64,000 nt of DNA from Pseudoxanthomonas suwonensis (GCF_010093235.1 NZ_PDWP01000018.1:28043-92042), one strand, 5' to 3'; numbered from the stretch's first letter, positions 1 through 9,508 are shown. A program made the numbers and translations. Notes: generated by a model from the letters alone, not told the origin.

Positions 1-99
1 CTATGGGGCCGTGTGAAACTTTGCATAACGCGGGCGGAGTTAGTGTCTATTCTGACAGTCCCCACCAGTTCCGTGGACCCAAAGCCCCAGGAGTGCAAC

Positions 100-660
100 A
101 TGGCAAAGGCCAAGCCCGCCACGAAATCCGCTTCTTCCACCAAGCCGCGCAAGGCCTCCGGCCTCAACCCGGTCGCGTCCTCCTCGCGCATCGAGATCGG
201 CATCGACGCCAGCGACCGCAAGGAGATCGCGGAAGGCCTGGCGCGTTACCTCGCCGACGCTTTCACCCTCTACCTGAAGACCCACAACTTCCACTGGAAC
301 GTGACCGGTCCGATGTTCAACTCGCTGCATGCGATGTTCATGGACCAGTACACCGAGCAGTGGAACGCGCTGGACGAGGTCGCCGAGCGCACCCGCGCGC
401 TGGGCTTCACCGCCCCCGGTTCCTATGCCGAGTTCACCCGCCTGACCTCGATCCGCGAGGAGCAGGGCGCCGACGGCGTTCCGGACTGGAAGGGCATGGT
501 CCAGCAGCTGGTCGAGGGCAACGAGGCGGTGTGCCGCACCGCGCGCAGCGTGCTCAAGATCGCCGACGACGCCGGCGACGATCCGACCGTGGACCTGCTG
601 ACCCAGCGCCTGCAGACCCACGAGAAGTACGCCTGGATGCTGCGCTCGCTGCTCGAGTAA
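100..660 (+). CDS. dps: Dps-family DNA-binding ferritin-like protein
   Basis: The product is a 186-residue Dps mini-ferritin. This family oxidises and stores iron in a dodecameric shell and protects DNA in the nucleoid from peroxide. The basic N-terminal tail (about residues 1-30, rich in Lys, Ala and Ser) resembles the DNA-binding tails of other Dps proteins. The ferroxidase residues sit in the expected order: His-Trp in 'THNFHW', His and Asp in 'LHAMFMD', then Asp and Glu in 'LDEVAER'. I chose the ATG at 100 because AGGAG lies at 89-93, six bases upstream. The frame stays open to 13, but that extension has no ribosome site and does not look like Dps. The gene is monocistronic and ends at a strong hairpin. 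OxyR or stationary-phase control is usual for the family but no site was confirmed. Confidence 0.95.
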   Translation: MAKAKPATKSASSTKPRKASGLNPVASSSRIEIGIDASDRKEIAEGLARYLADAFTLYLKTHNFHWNVTGPMFNSLHAMFMDQYTEQWNALDEVAERTRALGFTAPGSYAEFTRLTSIREEQGADGVPDWKGMVQQLVEGNEAVCRTARSVLKIADDAGDDPTVDLLTQRLQTHEKYAWMLRSLLE

Positions 661-684
661 GCCGGGCGGTCCTGCCGGATGCGT

Positions 685-714
685 CGCGGCCGCCCGAGGG
701 CGGCCGCGTGCTTT
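685..714 (+). terminator. Terminator hairpin after dps
   Basis: A perfect 11-bp inverted repeat (685-695 and 698-708) with a 2-base loop is followed by TGCTTTCC. It lies between the stop codons of dps and the convergent gene at 730-1350, so it could serve both. The T-run is weak. Confidence 0.6.
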
Positions 715-729
715 CCGTGGCGACCAGTT

Positions 730-1350
730 TCAGCGGATGCGCCGCACCTTGGCGGTGGTGCTGTAGCCCTTGATGCGCATGTACCACACGTTGTTGAGCA
801 GGCCCGGCTTGATGGTCGCCGCCGGATCCCGCAGGCGCACGCCCTCCAGGCGCGCCTCCTCGGTCTGCTCCCAGACCTGGCCATTGGCGAGGGTGTACTG
901 GTTGCCCTTGCCGAAGCCGCGGAACTCGCCCACCAGGTTGCTGGTGATCGGCTCGGATGAGCCGAAGTCCGAGAAGCCCCGGACCTGCTCCCGCACCTCG
1001 CGCCGGCCTTCCTCGCGCGCCTGTTCGCGGATCCGCTCCAGCTCGGCGGCATCCACGGCCGCGGCAGCAGCGGCAGCGGGCGCGACCGTCGCGGCAGGCG
1101 TCGCCGGTACGACCGCGGGCGTGGCGTCCGCCGGGGCGGCGGCCTGCGCGCCATGCCGCCGTTGCAGCCACTGCTCGAGCGCGGCCAGCTCGGCGGGGCT
1201 GAGCTTGTCGAGGCCGGCTGCGCGGAACTCCGCGGCGCTCATCTGCTGGCGCAGCGACGAAGGGGGCGCGTCCTGCGCGGCGGCCGTCCCGGCGGCGAGC
1301 GCCAGTGCCAGGGCCAGGCCGAGCAGCGGAACACGATGGAGCACCTGCAT
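730..1350 (-). CDS. Secreted protein of unknown function
   Basis: This 206-residue protein belongs to no family I recognise. Residues 1-24 form a clear Sec signal peptide, with a leucine/alanine-rich core ending near 'TAAAQ', so the mature protein should be periplasmic. A short helical stretch follows ('LSPAELAALEQWLQRRHG'), then a low-complexity Ala/Pro/Val linker (about 70-100), a charged Glu/Arg-rich helix (about 105-130) and a compact C-terminal region rich in Gly and aromatic residues. The ATG at 1350 is preceded by a GGAGGAA ribosome site. A -10-like TACACT (complement of 1379-1384) lies just upstream. The gene is divergent from relA with only 55 bp between start codons. The C-terminal region might bind a ligand or the cell wall, but nothing shows this directly. 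Confidence 0.75.
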   Translation of the reverse strand: MQVLHRVPLLGLALALALAAGTAAAQDAPPSSLRQQMSAAEFRAAGLDKLSPAELAALEQWLQRRHGAQAAAPADATPAVVPATPAATVAPAAAAAAAVDAAELERIREQAREEGRREVREQVRGFSDFGSSEPITSNLVGEFRGFGKGNQYTLANGQVWEQTEEARLEGVRLRDPAATIKPGLLNNVWYMRIKGYSTTAKVRRIR

Positions 1351-1405
1351 GTCTTGTTCCTCCGGTGTGTTGCTCGCTAGTGTAGTCACAACCCCACGCG
1401 CCGGA

Positions 1406-3592
1406 ATGGCCTTGTCGCGCCCCCCCATCGACGGATTGCACGCACTGTTGCGGGACCCGGCCGCGGGCCGCCTGCCTGCCGCCCTGCGCGAATCCCTGGC
1501 GCGGGCGTGGGACGCGGAGGGCACGGGGCACGAGGCGTCGCTGCCGTGGCCGGTGATCGCCGACACCCTGCGCAACCTGGTCAGCCTGGATGCCGACGAG
1601 GCCGCGCTGGTCGCCGCGCTGCTGTACGACCTGCCGGGCCTGCGCGCGGTGGCCTCGCCGGCGGTGTGCGCGCAGTGGCCGGCGGTGGGTGGGCTGCTCG
1701 ACGGCCAGGACGCGGCCGACCAGGTGTGGGCGCTGCACGCCGGGCGCGAGGCCGGGCGCAACGGCGAGGGCCTGCGCCGGCTGCTGCTGGCGATCATCCA
1801 GGACCTGCGGGTGGTGCCGGTGCTGCTGTCGCGCCAGCTGGCGAAGATGCGCGCCGCCAACGGCCTGCCCGAGGAGGAGCGGCGCGCGCTGGCGCAGCTG
1901 ACCCGTGACATCCACGCGCCGCTGGCCAACCGCCTCGGTATCTGGCAGCTGAAATGGGAGCTGGAGGACCTGGCGTTCCGCTTCCTGGACCCGGACACCT
2001 ACCGCCGCATCGCCCGCGAGCTGGACGAAAGCCGCGCCGACCGCGAGCGCTACATCGAGTCGGTCAAGGCGCAGCTGGGCCAGGCCCTGGCGGCACAGGG
2101 CCTGGCCGCGGAGATCAGCGGCCGGCCCAAGCACATCTACAGCATCTGGCGGAAGATGCAGAAGAAGCAGCTGCCGCTGGACAAGCTCTACGACCTGCGC
2201 GCGGTGCGGGTGATGGTGGCCGACGTGGCCGCCTGCTACGCCGCCCTGGGCGTGGTGCACTCGCTATGGGCGCCGGTGCCCGGGGAGTTCGACGACTACA
2301 TCGCCCGGCCCAAGCCCAACGGCTACGCCTCGCTGCACACCGCCGTGGTCGGCCCGGAAGGGCGCACGCTGGAGGTGCAGATCCGCACCCGCGAGATGCA
2401 CGAGCAGGCCGAGCTCGGCGTGGCCGCGCACTGGCGCTACAAGGAGACCGGCGGCAGCGCCGCGGGCAAGGGCGCCGGGCGCGCGTTCGAGCGCAAGATC
2501 GCGTGGATGCGCCAGCTGCTGGAGCAGGCCGCGGAGAACCGCGACGAGGGACTGGCGGCGGCGCTGGACGCCGAGCTGGTCGAGGAGCGGGTGTACGCGC
2601 TCACCCCCAAGGGCGAGGTCATCGACCTGCCGCGCGGCTCAACTCCGCTGGATTTCGCCTACCACGTCCACACCATGGTCGGGCACCGCTACCGCGGCGC
2701 CAAGGTCAACGGCCGCATCGTGCCGCTGGGCTACCGACTGCGCAGCGGCGACAAGGTCGAGATCCTCACCGGCAAGGAGCCCGATCCCAAGCGCGACTGG
2801 CTGCTGCCGGCCAACGGCTTCCTCGCCAGCGGCCGCTCGCGCGACAAGGTCCGCGCCTGGTTCCACAAGCTGGACCGCTCGCGCAACGTCCAGGCCGGCC
2901 GCGAGATGCTCGAGCGGGAGCTCAGGCGCCTGGGCCTGCAGGCCGCCGACCTGGCGCCGGTGGCGAAGAGGTTCCACGCCGAGACGGTCGACGACCTGTA
3001 CATCCAGGTCGCCCTGGGCGACATCGGTCCCCACCAGGTCGGCCGCGCCCTGCACGAGCTGGAACGGGCCGCCGAGGCGGCCAGCCAGTCCCCGGCGCCA
3101 CCGGTGCCGGCGCGCCCGGCCAGCCGCCAGGCGGCGCGCAGCAAGCCGCGCCCCGGGTTCACCGTGGAGGGCGTGGGCAACCTGCTGGTGCAGCTTGCAC
3201 GCTGCTGCCAGCCGGTGCCCGGCGAGTCGATCGCCGGATACCTGACCCGCAACCGCGGCGTCACCGTGCACCGGGCCGAGTGCGCGTCCTTCGCGCGCCT
3301 GGCCGCGGCCCAGCCGCAGCGGGTGCTGCCGGTGGAATGGGGTTCCGGCGGCAGCGGCTACGAGGTGGACGTGGCGGTCCGCGGCGTGGACCGCAAGTGG
3401 TTGCTGAAGGATGTCACCACCCTGATCGCCCAGGAGGACGCCCACGTGGCCGACATCCGCAGCGACCTGCACGCGGACGGCCGCTTGCAGCTGCGCCTGC
3501 GCCTGCGGGTGAACGATTACGGCCAGCTGTCCACCCTGCTGGGCAAGCTCGACGCCCTGCCGGGCGTGGAGCGGGCGTGGAGGCTCGGATGA
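1406..3592 (+). CDS. relA: RelA, ribosome-associated (p)ppGpp synthetase
   Basis: RelA makes pppGpp or ppGpp from GTP or GDP and ATP when uncharged tRNA enters a stalled ribosome. The 728-residue product has the full RelA layout. The N-terminal hydrolase-like domain has lost its metal-binding His-Asp motif ('YDLPGL' where a bifunctional enzyme has HDxxED). The synthetase domain carries E294-F-D-D297, the acidic signature of monofunctional RelA. A TGS domain lies at about 393-455, a conserved Cys-Cys (600-601) region follows, and an ACT/RRM domain ends the protein. No good ribosome site precedes the ATG at 1406, so translation may be weak or leaderless. spoT starts 79 bp downstream on the same strand. 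Confidence 0.95.
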   Translation: MALSRPPIDGLHALLRDPAAGRLPAALRESLARAWDAEGTGHEASLPWPVIADTLRNLVSLDADEAALVAALLYDLPGLRAVASPAVCAQWPAVGGLLDGQDAADQVWALHAGREAGRNGEGLRRLLLAIIQDLRVVPVLLSRQLAKMRAANGLPEEERRALAQLTRDIHAPLANRLGIWQLKWELEDLAFRFLDPDTYRRIARELDESRADRERYIESVKAQLGQALAAQGLAAEISGRPKHIYSIWRKMQKKQLPLDKLYDLRAVRVMVADVAACYAALGVVHSLWAPVPGEFDDYIARPKPNGYASLHTAVVGPEGRTLEVQIRTREMHEQAELGVAAHWRYKETGGSAAGKGAGRAFERKIAWMRQLLEQAAENRDEGLAAALDAELVEERVYALTPKGEVIDLPRGSTPLDFAYHVHTMVGHRYRGAKVNGRIVPLGYRLRSGDKVEILTGKEPDPKRDWLLPANGFLASGRSRDKVRAWFHKLDRSRNVQAGREMLERELRRLGLQAADLAPVAKRFHAETVDDLYIQVALGDIGPHQVGRALHELERAAEAASQSPAPPVPARPASRQAARSKPRPGFTVEGVGNLLVQLARCCQPVPGESIAGYLTRNRGVTVHRAECASFARLAAAQPQRVLPVEWGSGGSGYEVDVAVRGVDRKWLLKDVTTLIAQEDAHVADIRSDLHADGRLQLRLRLRVNDYGQLSTLLGKLDALPGVERAWRLG

Positions 3593-3671
3593 GGCGGTCG
3601 TGGCGTTCGATGCACGCACGCACGCGCCGCAAGGTTTGCCGCCGGCAGCCCGCTGGAATAGGCTTTCGCGC

Positions 3672-5843
3672 ATGAACCCCGGCCCATCCGCACAGGCAGT
3701 CGCAAGCGAGCCGCCGTCCACAGGCGAGCAGGGGCCGGACTACGTCCTCGAACTCGAGCGCGCCGCTTCCTACCTGCCGTGCGAGCAGCTGCCGCTGCTG
3801 CGCGACGCCTGGCGGGTCGGGGCCGCCGCCCACGCCGGGCAGACCCGCAAGTCGGGCGAGCCCTACATCACCCACCCGGTGGCGGTGGCCACGGTGCTGG
3901 CCGAACTGGGCCTGGACGTGGAAACGCTGGTCGCGGCGATCCTGCACGACACCATCGAGGACACCCCGCTGACCCGCGAGGAGCTGGCGGCGCAGTTCGG
4001 CGAGGACGTGGCCGAGCTGGTGGACGGCGTCACCAAGCTGGACAAGCTCAAGTTCCGCGACCGCCAGGAAGCGGCGGCCGAGAGCTTCCGCAAGATGCTG
4101 CTGGCCATGTCGCGCGACCTGCGCGTGATCATGATCAAGCTGGCCGACCGCCTGCACAACATGCGCACCCTGGGCGCGCAGGGCAGCGAGGCGCGGGTGC
4201 GCATCGCCCGCGAGACCCTGGAGATCTACGCCCCGATCGCGCAGCGCCTGGGCATGAGCCTGGTCAAGTCCGAGCTGCAGAACCTCGGCTTCCGCGCCCT
4301 GCATCCGTGGCGCCACGCGATCATCGAGAAGCACATCCGCAGCCAACCGGTGGTGCGGCGCGAGTCGATGGCGCAGGTGGAGGTGCAGCTGTCGCAGGGC
4401 CTGGCCCGCGAGGGACTGGAGCACCGCCTGGTCAGCCGGATCAAGACGCCCTGGAGCATCTACAACAAGATGCAGGGCGAGGGTAAGAGCTTCGACCAGG
4501 TGATGGACGTGTTCGGCTTCCGCGTGGTGGTGCGCACGGTGGCCGACTGCTACCACGCCCTCGGCGCGGTGCATGCGCAGTTCAAGCCGCTGGACGGGCG
4601 CTTCCGCGACTTCATCGCCATTCCCAAGGCCAACGGCTACCAGTCGCTGCACACGGTGCTGTTCGGCCCCTACGGCTCGCCGATCGAGGTGCAGATCCGC
4701 ACCGAGGAAATGGACCTGATCGCCGAGCGCGGCATCGCCGCGCACTGGACCTACAAGCATGGCGGCGACGGCCCCAACAGCGCGCAGAGCCGGGCCCACG
4801 CCTGGATCGTGGAGCTGATCGAGTCGCAGCGCGCCGCCGGCTCGTCGCTGGAGTTCCTGGAGAACGTCAAGGTCGACCTTTTCCCCGACGAGGTCTACCT
4901 GTTCACGCCGAAGGGCCGGATCCTGGCCCTGCCGCGCAATTCCACCGCGCTGGACTTCGCCTATGCCGTGCATACCGACGTCGGCAACCAGGCCGTGGCC
5001 GCGCGCGTGGACCGCAAGCTGGTGCCGCTGAAGACCAAGCTCTCCAGCGGCCAGACGGTGGAGGTCATCACCGCCAGGTCGGCCGCGCCCAAGCCGCAGT
5101 GGCTGGAGTTCGTGGTCACCAGCAAGGCGCGCACGGCGATCCGCCACCAGCTCAAGCAGCTCGAGCACGAGGACGCGGTGCAGCTGGGCCACCGCATGCT
5201 GGACCGCGCGCTGGAGGCGATGGGCAGCTCGCTGGAGCGCCTGCCGGCCAAGCGCCTGGAGTCGTTCCTGGCCGAGCACCGCTTCCCGCGTCTGGAGGCG
5301 TTCCTGGCCGAGGTCGCGCTGGGCAACTGGATGCCCAGCCAGGCCGCGCAGGCGCTGATGGCCTACGCCGAGCTGCGCGGCGGCGGCCACTCCAAGCATT
5401 CGCAGGAAAAGATCCTGATCAACGGCACCGAGGGCGGGGTGGTGAGCTTCGCCAACTGCTGCCAGCCGATCCCCGGCGACGAGATCATGGGCTACCACAC
5501 CTCCGGCAAGGGCGTGGTGGTGCACCGCCTGGACTGCCCGAACCTGGCCGAGTTCCGCAAGTCGCCCGAGCGCTGGGTGCCGATCGACTGGGATCCCAAC
5601 GTCACCGGCGACTACGACACCTCGCTGATCGTGGACGTGGAGAACCATACCGGCGTGCTCGCGCAGCTGGCCGCGGCGGTGGCGCAGAGCCAGTCCAACA
5701 TCGAGCGGGTGGACTACCTGGACCGCGACATGAATGCCGCGCAGCTGCGCTTCGCCATCCAGGTGCGCGACCGCAACCACCTGGCCGAGGTCATCCGCCG
5801 CCTGCGCCGGCTCAACGTCGTGCAGGCGGTCAGGCGGCAATAA
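3672..5843 (+). CDS. spoT: SpoT, bifunctional (p)ppGpp synthetase/hydrolase
   Basis: The enzyme degrades ppGpp with its N-terminal HD domain and can synthesise it with the next domain, which adjusts alarmone levels to carbon, fatty-acid and iron stress. The 723-residue product keeps the intact hydrolase motif H92-D93-TIEDT and 'RLHNMRTLG'. Its synthetase domain has the basic signature of bifunctional enzymes, here R310-F-R-D313, with Arg where Lys is most common. TGS ('DEVYLFTPKGR'), Cys-Cys ('NCCQPIPGDE') and ACT domains follow. I chose the ATG at 3672; an in-frame GTG at 3600 would add 24 residues unlike SpoT. The order spoT-ridA-recG is common in gammaproteobacteria, but gmk and rpoZ, often found upstream, are replaced here by relA. 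Confidence 0.96.
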   Translation: MNPGPSAQAVASEPPSTGEQGPDYVLELERAASYLPCEQLPLLRDAWRVGAAAHAGQTRKSGEPYITHPVAVATVLAELGLDVETLVAAILHDTIEDTPLTREELAAQFGEDVAELVDGVTKLDKLKFRDRQEAAAESFRKMLLAMSRDLRVIMIKLADRLHNMRTLGAQGSEARVRIARETLEIYAPIAQRLGMSLVKSELQNLGFRALHPWRHAIIEKHIRSQPVVRRESMAQVEVQLSQGLAREGLEHRLVSRIKTPWSIYNKMQGEGKSFDQVMDVFGFRVVVRTVADCYHALGAVHAQFKPLDGRFRDFIAIPKANGYQSLHTVLFGPYGSPIEVQIRTEEMDLIAERGIAAHWTYKHGGDGPNSAQSRAHAWIVELIESQRAAGSSLEFLENVKVDLFPDEVYLFTPKGRILALPRNSTALDFAYAVHTDVGNQAVAARVDRKLVPLKTKLSSGQTVEVITARSAAPKPQWLEFVVTSKARTAIRHQLKQLEHEDAVQLGHRMLDRALEAMGSSLERLPAKRLESFLAEHRFPRLEAFLAEVALGNWMPSQAAQALMAYAELRGGGHSKHSQEKILINGTEGGVVSFANCCQPIPGDEIMGYHTSGKGVVVHRLDCPNLAEFRKSPERWVPIDWDPNVTGDYDTSLIVDVENHTGVLAQLAAAVAQSQSNIERVDYLDRDMNAAQLRFAIQVRDRNHLAEVIRRLRRLNVVQAVRRQ

Positions 5844-5881
5844 GGGCGTGCGATCCCGGGCCGGAAACGGTCGCGGGACGC

Positions 5882-5887
5882 TAGAAT
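5882..5887 (+). promoter_or_regulatory. Candidate -10 element for ridA
   Basis: TAGAAT in the context GCTAGAAT lies 32 bases before the ridA ATG. The same octamer occurs before rpmE2 and gapA in this window. No convincing -35 element was found, so ridA may instead be read mainly from upstream. Confidence 0.35.
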
Positions 5888-5918
5888 CCCCGGCTGTCCC
5901 CATGCAGGAAGCCGTCCG

Positions 5919-6299
5919 ATGCCCCAGATCATCCAGACCGACCACGCCCCGGCCGCCATCGGCCCGTACTCGCAGGCCGTCCGCAGCGGCAACACGGTGT
6001 ACTTCTCCGGCCAGATCCCGCTGGTTCCGGCCACGGGCGAGGTGGTGGAAGGCGGCATCGAGGCGCAGGCGCGCCAGGTCTTCGAGAACCTCAAGGCGGT
6101 GGCCGAGGCGGCCGGCGGTTCGCTGGACCGGATCGTGCGGCTGGGCCTGTACCTGACCGACCTGTCGCAGTTCGCCGCGGTCAACGCGGTGATGCAGCAG
6201 TACTTCACCGCACCGTTCCCGGCCCGTTCCACCATCGGCGTGGCCGCCCTGCCCAAGGGCGTGGCGTTCGAGGCCGATGCGGTGATGGTGCTGGACTGA
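5919..6299 (+). CDS. ridA: RidA, enamine/imine deaminase
   Basis: RidA (YjgF/YER057c/UK114 family) hydrolyses reactive 2-aminoacrylate and other enamines released by PLP enzymes such as threonine dehydratase, protecting the cytosol. The 126-residue protein has family length and motifs: 'AIGPYSQAV' near the N-terminus, 'QIPLVP', and the C-terminal 'PARSTIGVAALPKG' holding the conserved Arg that binds the carboxylate, followed by the usual acidic segment. The ATG at 5919 has AGGAA at 5906-5910. It sits 75 bp after spoT and 10 bp before recG, as in many gammaproteobacteria. Confidence 0.95.
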   Translation: MPQIIQTDHAPAAIGPYSQAVRSGNTVYFSGQIPLVPATGEVVEGGIEAQARQVFENLKAVAEAAGGSLDRIVRLGLYLTDLSQFAAVNAVMQQYFTAPFPARSTIGVAALPKGVAFEADAVMVLD

Positions 6300-6309
6300 C
6301 CGCACCCGC

Positions 6310-8445
6310 GTGGCGCCACCCCGTGTTCCCGCGCCGGCGCTGGCAGGACAGGGCGCCACGCCGCTGGCCTCGCTGCGCGGCGTAGGCGACAAGCTCGCCG
6401 CCAGCCTGGCCGCGCGCGGCCTGACCACGGTCCAGGACCTGTGGTTCCTGCTGCCGCGGCGCTATGAGGCCCGCCCCCGGCTGACCGCCATCGCCGACCT
6501 GCGCAGCGGCGAGCCGGCGCAGGTCGAAGGCACGGTGGAGGCGGTCGAGCGCGGCTTCCGCTACCGGCCGATGTTGCGCGTGGCCGTCGGCGACGGCTCG
6601 CACCGCACCGTGGTGCTGCGCTTCTTCCACTTCCGTGCCGCCCAGGTGGCGCAGTTCCGCCCGGGCGTGCGCCTGCGCTGCTTCGGCACGCCGCGACCGG
6701 GGCAGCACGGGCTGGAGATCGTCCATCCCAGCTACCGGATCCTGGGGCCGGACGAGGATCCGGCCCTCGGCGACAGCCTCGATCCGGTCTATCCCTCGAT
6801 CGAGGGCGTGGGCCCGGCGACGTTGCGCAAGCTGATCGGACAGGCGCTGGAACGCCTGCCTCCGGCCGAGGCGCTCGAGCTGCTGCCTCCCGGCACGCCC
6901 GGACTGGCCGGCCTGCCGGGGCTGCGCGAATCGCTGCTGGTGCTGCACCGGCCATCGCCCGGCGAGGACCTGGCGGCACTGGCGGCGGGCACCCATCCGG
7001 CCCAGCGCCGGCTGGCGCTGGAGGAACTGCTGGCCCACCACCTCGGCCTGCGCCGCCAGCGCCTGGCGCAGCAGCAGCTGCGCGCACGCGCGCTGGATGG
7101 TCCCGGCGAACTCGCGCGCCGCCTGCAGTCGCAGCTTCCATTCGCGCTGACCGGTGCCCAGCAGCGCGTGTACGAACAGGTCCGTGCCGACCTCGCCAGG
7201 CCCAGCCCGATGCAGCGGCTGGTGCAGGGCGACGTCGGTTCGGGCAAGACCGTGGTGGCCGCGCTGGCGGCGACCCTGGCGGTGGAGCAGGGCGGCCAGG
7301 TCGCCCTCGCTGCACCGACCGAGCTACTGGCCGAACAGCACCTGGCCAACCTGCGCGCCTGGCTCGAGCCGCTGGGCATCCGCGTCGCCTGGCTGGCCGG
7401 CAAGGTCACCGGCAAGGCGCGCGCCGCGGCGCTGGCCGACGTCGCTTCCGGCGCGGCCCAGGTGGTGGTCGGTACCCATGCGCTGATGCAGGAGGGCGTG
7501 GCCTTCCACGACCTGGTGCTGGTGATCGTGGACGAGCAGCATCGCTTCGGCGTGCAGCAGCGCCTGGCGCTGCGCGACAAGGGGCCGGCCCACGGCCACG
7601 TGCCGCACCAGCTGGTGATGACCGCCACCCCGATCCCGCGCACCCTGGCCATGACCGCCTACGCCGACCTGGACGTGTCGGCGATCGACGAGCTGCCACC
7701 GGGCCGCACCCCGGTGCAGACCGTGGCCGTGAGCGCCGACCGCCGTCCCGAGCTGGTCGAGCGCATCCGCGTCGCCTGCGCCGAAGGCCGCCAGGTGTAC
7801 TGGGTCTGCACCCTGATCGAGGAGGCCGAGGATGCGGGCAACGGCCAGGGGCCGGGCCTGCAGGCGCAGGCGGCCGAGCGCACCTTCGAGCAGCTCACCG
7901 CGCAGTTGCCGGGCGTGCGCGTAGGCCTGGTCCACGGTCGGATGAAAGCCTCGCAGAAGCAGGCGGCGATGCGCGCGTTCAAGGACGGCCACACCGACCT
8001 GCTGGTCGCCACCACCGTGATCGAGGTCGGCGTGGACGTGCCCAACGCCTCGCTGATGATCATCGAGAACGCCGAGCGCCTGGGCCTGGCCCAGCTGCAC
8101 CAGCTGCGCGGGCGGGTGGGGCGCGGCGCGGCCGCATCGTCCTGCGTGCTGCTGTACCAGCCGCCGCTGTCGGCGATGGCGCGGCAGCGGCTGGACGTGC
8201 TGCGGCGGACCGGCGACGGCTTCGTGATCGCCGAGGAGGACCTGAAACTGCGTGGTCCGGGCGAGCTGCTGGGCACGCGGCAGACAGGCCTGGCTGCGTT
8301 CCGCATCGCCGACCTGGCGCGCGACGCGGACCTGCTGCCCGAGGTGCACCGGCTGGCCGACCTGCTGCTGGAGTCCGCCCCGGGCGTGGCCGATCGCGTG
8401 ATCGCGCGCTGGGTCGGCGGCGCGGCGCGCTACGCCGGCGCCTGA
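6310..8445 (+). CDS. recG: RecG, ATP-dependent DNA helicase
   Basis: RecG regresses stalled replication forks and branch-migrates Holliday junctions. The 711-residue product is close to the usual 690-700. An N-terminal helical part is followed by the OB-fold wedge (about residues 60-150) that splits the fork. The helicase motifs are all visible: Walker A 'GDVGSGKT', DEQH box 'VDEQHRFG', 'TATPIPRTLAM', and the C-terminal lobe 'TTVIEVGVDVPNA' and 'QLRGRVGRG'. Translation probably starts at GTG 6310, ten bases after the ridA stop, which implies coupling. No ATG close by gives a better start. Confidence 0.95.
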   Translation: MAPPRVPAPALAGQGATPLASLRGVGDKLAASLAARGLTTVQDLWFLLPRRYEARPRLTAIADLRSGEPAQVEGTVEAVERGFRYRPMLRVAVGDGSHRTVVLRFFHFRAAQVAQFRPGVRLRCFGTPRPGQHGLEIVHPSYRILGPDEDPALGDSLDPVYPSIEGVGPATLRKLIGQALERLPPAEALELLPPGTPGLAGLPGLRESLLVLHRPSPGEDLAALAAGTHPAQRRLALEELLAHHLGLRRQRLAQQQLRARALDGPGELARRLQSQLPFALTGAQQRVYEQVRADLARPSPMQRLVQGDVGSGKTVVAALAATLAVEQGGQVALAAPTELLAEQHLANLRAWLEPLGIRVAWLAGKVTGKARAAALADVASGAAQVVVGTHALMQEGVAFHDLVLVIVDEQHRFGVQQRLALRDKGPAHGHVPHQLVMTATPIPRTLAMTAYADLDVSAIDELPPGRTPVQTVAVSADRRPELVERIRVACAEGRQVYWVCTLIEEAEDAGNGQGPGLQAQAAERTFEQLTAQLPGVRVGLVHGRMKASQKQAAMRAFKDGHTDLLVATTVIEVGVDVPNASLMIIENAERLGLAQLHQLRGRVGRGAAASSCVLLYQPPLSAMARQRLDVLRRTGDGFVIAEEDLKLRGPGELLGTRQTGLAAFRIADLARDADLLPEVHRLADLLLESAPGVADRVIARWVGGAARYAGA

Positions 8446-8520
8446 CCGCTCCCCGCCTTGCGCCATTGCCCTGTCCGCGTCGCGGGGCGAAACTGCGCGG
8501 CCATCTGATGGAGTAACACG

Positions 8521-9462
8521 ATGAGTGACCGGATCCCGCTGCTGATCGACACCGACCCCGGCGTCGACGACGCGCTTGCGCTGCTGATGGCGTTCAACGA
8601 TTCCCGCCACGAAGTCGTGGGCCTGACCATCGCCGCCGGCAACGTCGGCCTGGGGCACACCGTGCGCAATGCGCTCAAGCTGCGCGAGGTCGCGGGCCAG
8701 CCGCAGGTGCCGGTGTTCGCCGGTTGCGACCGCCCGCTGGTGCACGCCCCGCGCGAGGACGCGGCCCACGTGCATGGCCGCGACGGCTTCGGTGACGTCG
8801 GCTATCCGGAACCGGCCGGGCAGGCGGAGCCCGAGCACGCCGCGCTCGCGATCCTGCGCCTGTCGCACGAGCACGCCGGCCGCCTGGTGCTGGTCGCCCT
8901 CGGTCCGCTGACCAACCTGGCCCTGGCCCTGCGCCTTGACCCGACCCTGCCGCAGCGCGTCGCGCGGCTGGTGGTGATGGGCGGTGCGGTCAGCGCCCAC
9001 GGCAACATCACCCCGGTGGCCGAGTTCAACGTCGGCTTCGATCCGGAGTCCGCGCACGTGGTGCTGTCCGGTTTCCCGAAGTACGACCTGGCCGACTGGG
9101 AGGCCACCCTGGCCCATGGCTTCCACCACCGCGAGGTGGAGAAGTGGCTGGCCGCCGACTCCCCGCGCGCGAGGTTCTACGACGCGATCTCGCGCCAGAC
9201 CCGGCTCTGGTCCGAGGACCGCCGCGGCGACCACTGGCATTCGGCCGACGCGCTGGCCATGGCCTGGGCCCTGGAGCCGGACGGTGCGCTGGAAACGGCC
9301 GAGCGTCCGGTGGCGGTGGAGACCGAAGGCCGGTTGACCCGCGGCCTGACCGCGGTGGACTGGAACCGCCAGACCGGCGCCCCGGACAATGCGCGGATCC
9401 TGCTGCGTTACGACCAGGCCCGGTTCGACGCCCGGGTGCGGGCGGCCCTGGCCGCCGGCTGA
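8521..9462 (+). CDS. Inosine-uridine preferring nucleoside hydrolase family protein
   Basis: The 313-residue protein belongs to the IUNH family, which cleaves ribonucleosides to base and ribose for salvage. The calcium-binding N-terminal motif '[12 protein letters not shown]' is intact, followed by 'AAGNVGL' (ribose-binding Asn), 'LGPLTNLAL', and the 'VVMGGAV' and '[10 protein letters not shown]' signatures. The C-terminal metal Asp probably lies in 'HSADALAMA'. The ATG at 8521 has GGAG at 8509-8512. Substrate preference (purine or pyrimidine) cannot be read from the sequence. It appears to be a single gene between recG and rpmE2. Confidence 0.9.
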   Translation: MSDRIPLLIDTDPGVDDALALLMAFNDSRHEVVGLTIAAGNVGLGHTVRNALKLREVAGQPQVPVFAGCDRPLVHAPREDAAHVHGRDGFGDVGYPEPAGQAEPEHAALAILRLSHEHAGRLVLVALGPLTNLALALRLDPTLPQRVARLVVMGGAVSAHGNITPVAEFNVGFDPESAHVVLSGFPKYDLADWEATLAHGFHHREVEKWLAADSPRARFYDAISRQTRLWSEDRRGDHWHSADALAMAWALEPDGALETAERPVAVETEGRLTRGLTAVDWNRQTGAPDNARILLRYDQARFDARVRAALAAG

Positions 9463-9484
9463 GCCGGGCGGGTTCCGCGACCTT

Positions 9485-9508
9485 CCCCCGGCTTGCACCA
9501 GCCGGGGG
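9485..9508 (+). terminator. Hairpin after the nucleoside hydrolase gene, overlapping the rpmE2 promoter
   Basis: A perfect 9-bp stem (9485-9493 and 9500-9508) with a 6-base loop lies 22 bases after the stop codon. There is no T-run, so termination would be weak. The loop and last stem base contain the TTGCAC taken as the -35 element of rpmE2. Confidence 0.4.

Noticed and set aside
3600..3671. Upstream GTG start for SpoT
   Set aside because: The extra 24 residues are unlike SpoT N-termini and lack a good ribosome site; ATG 3672 gives the normal length.
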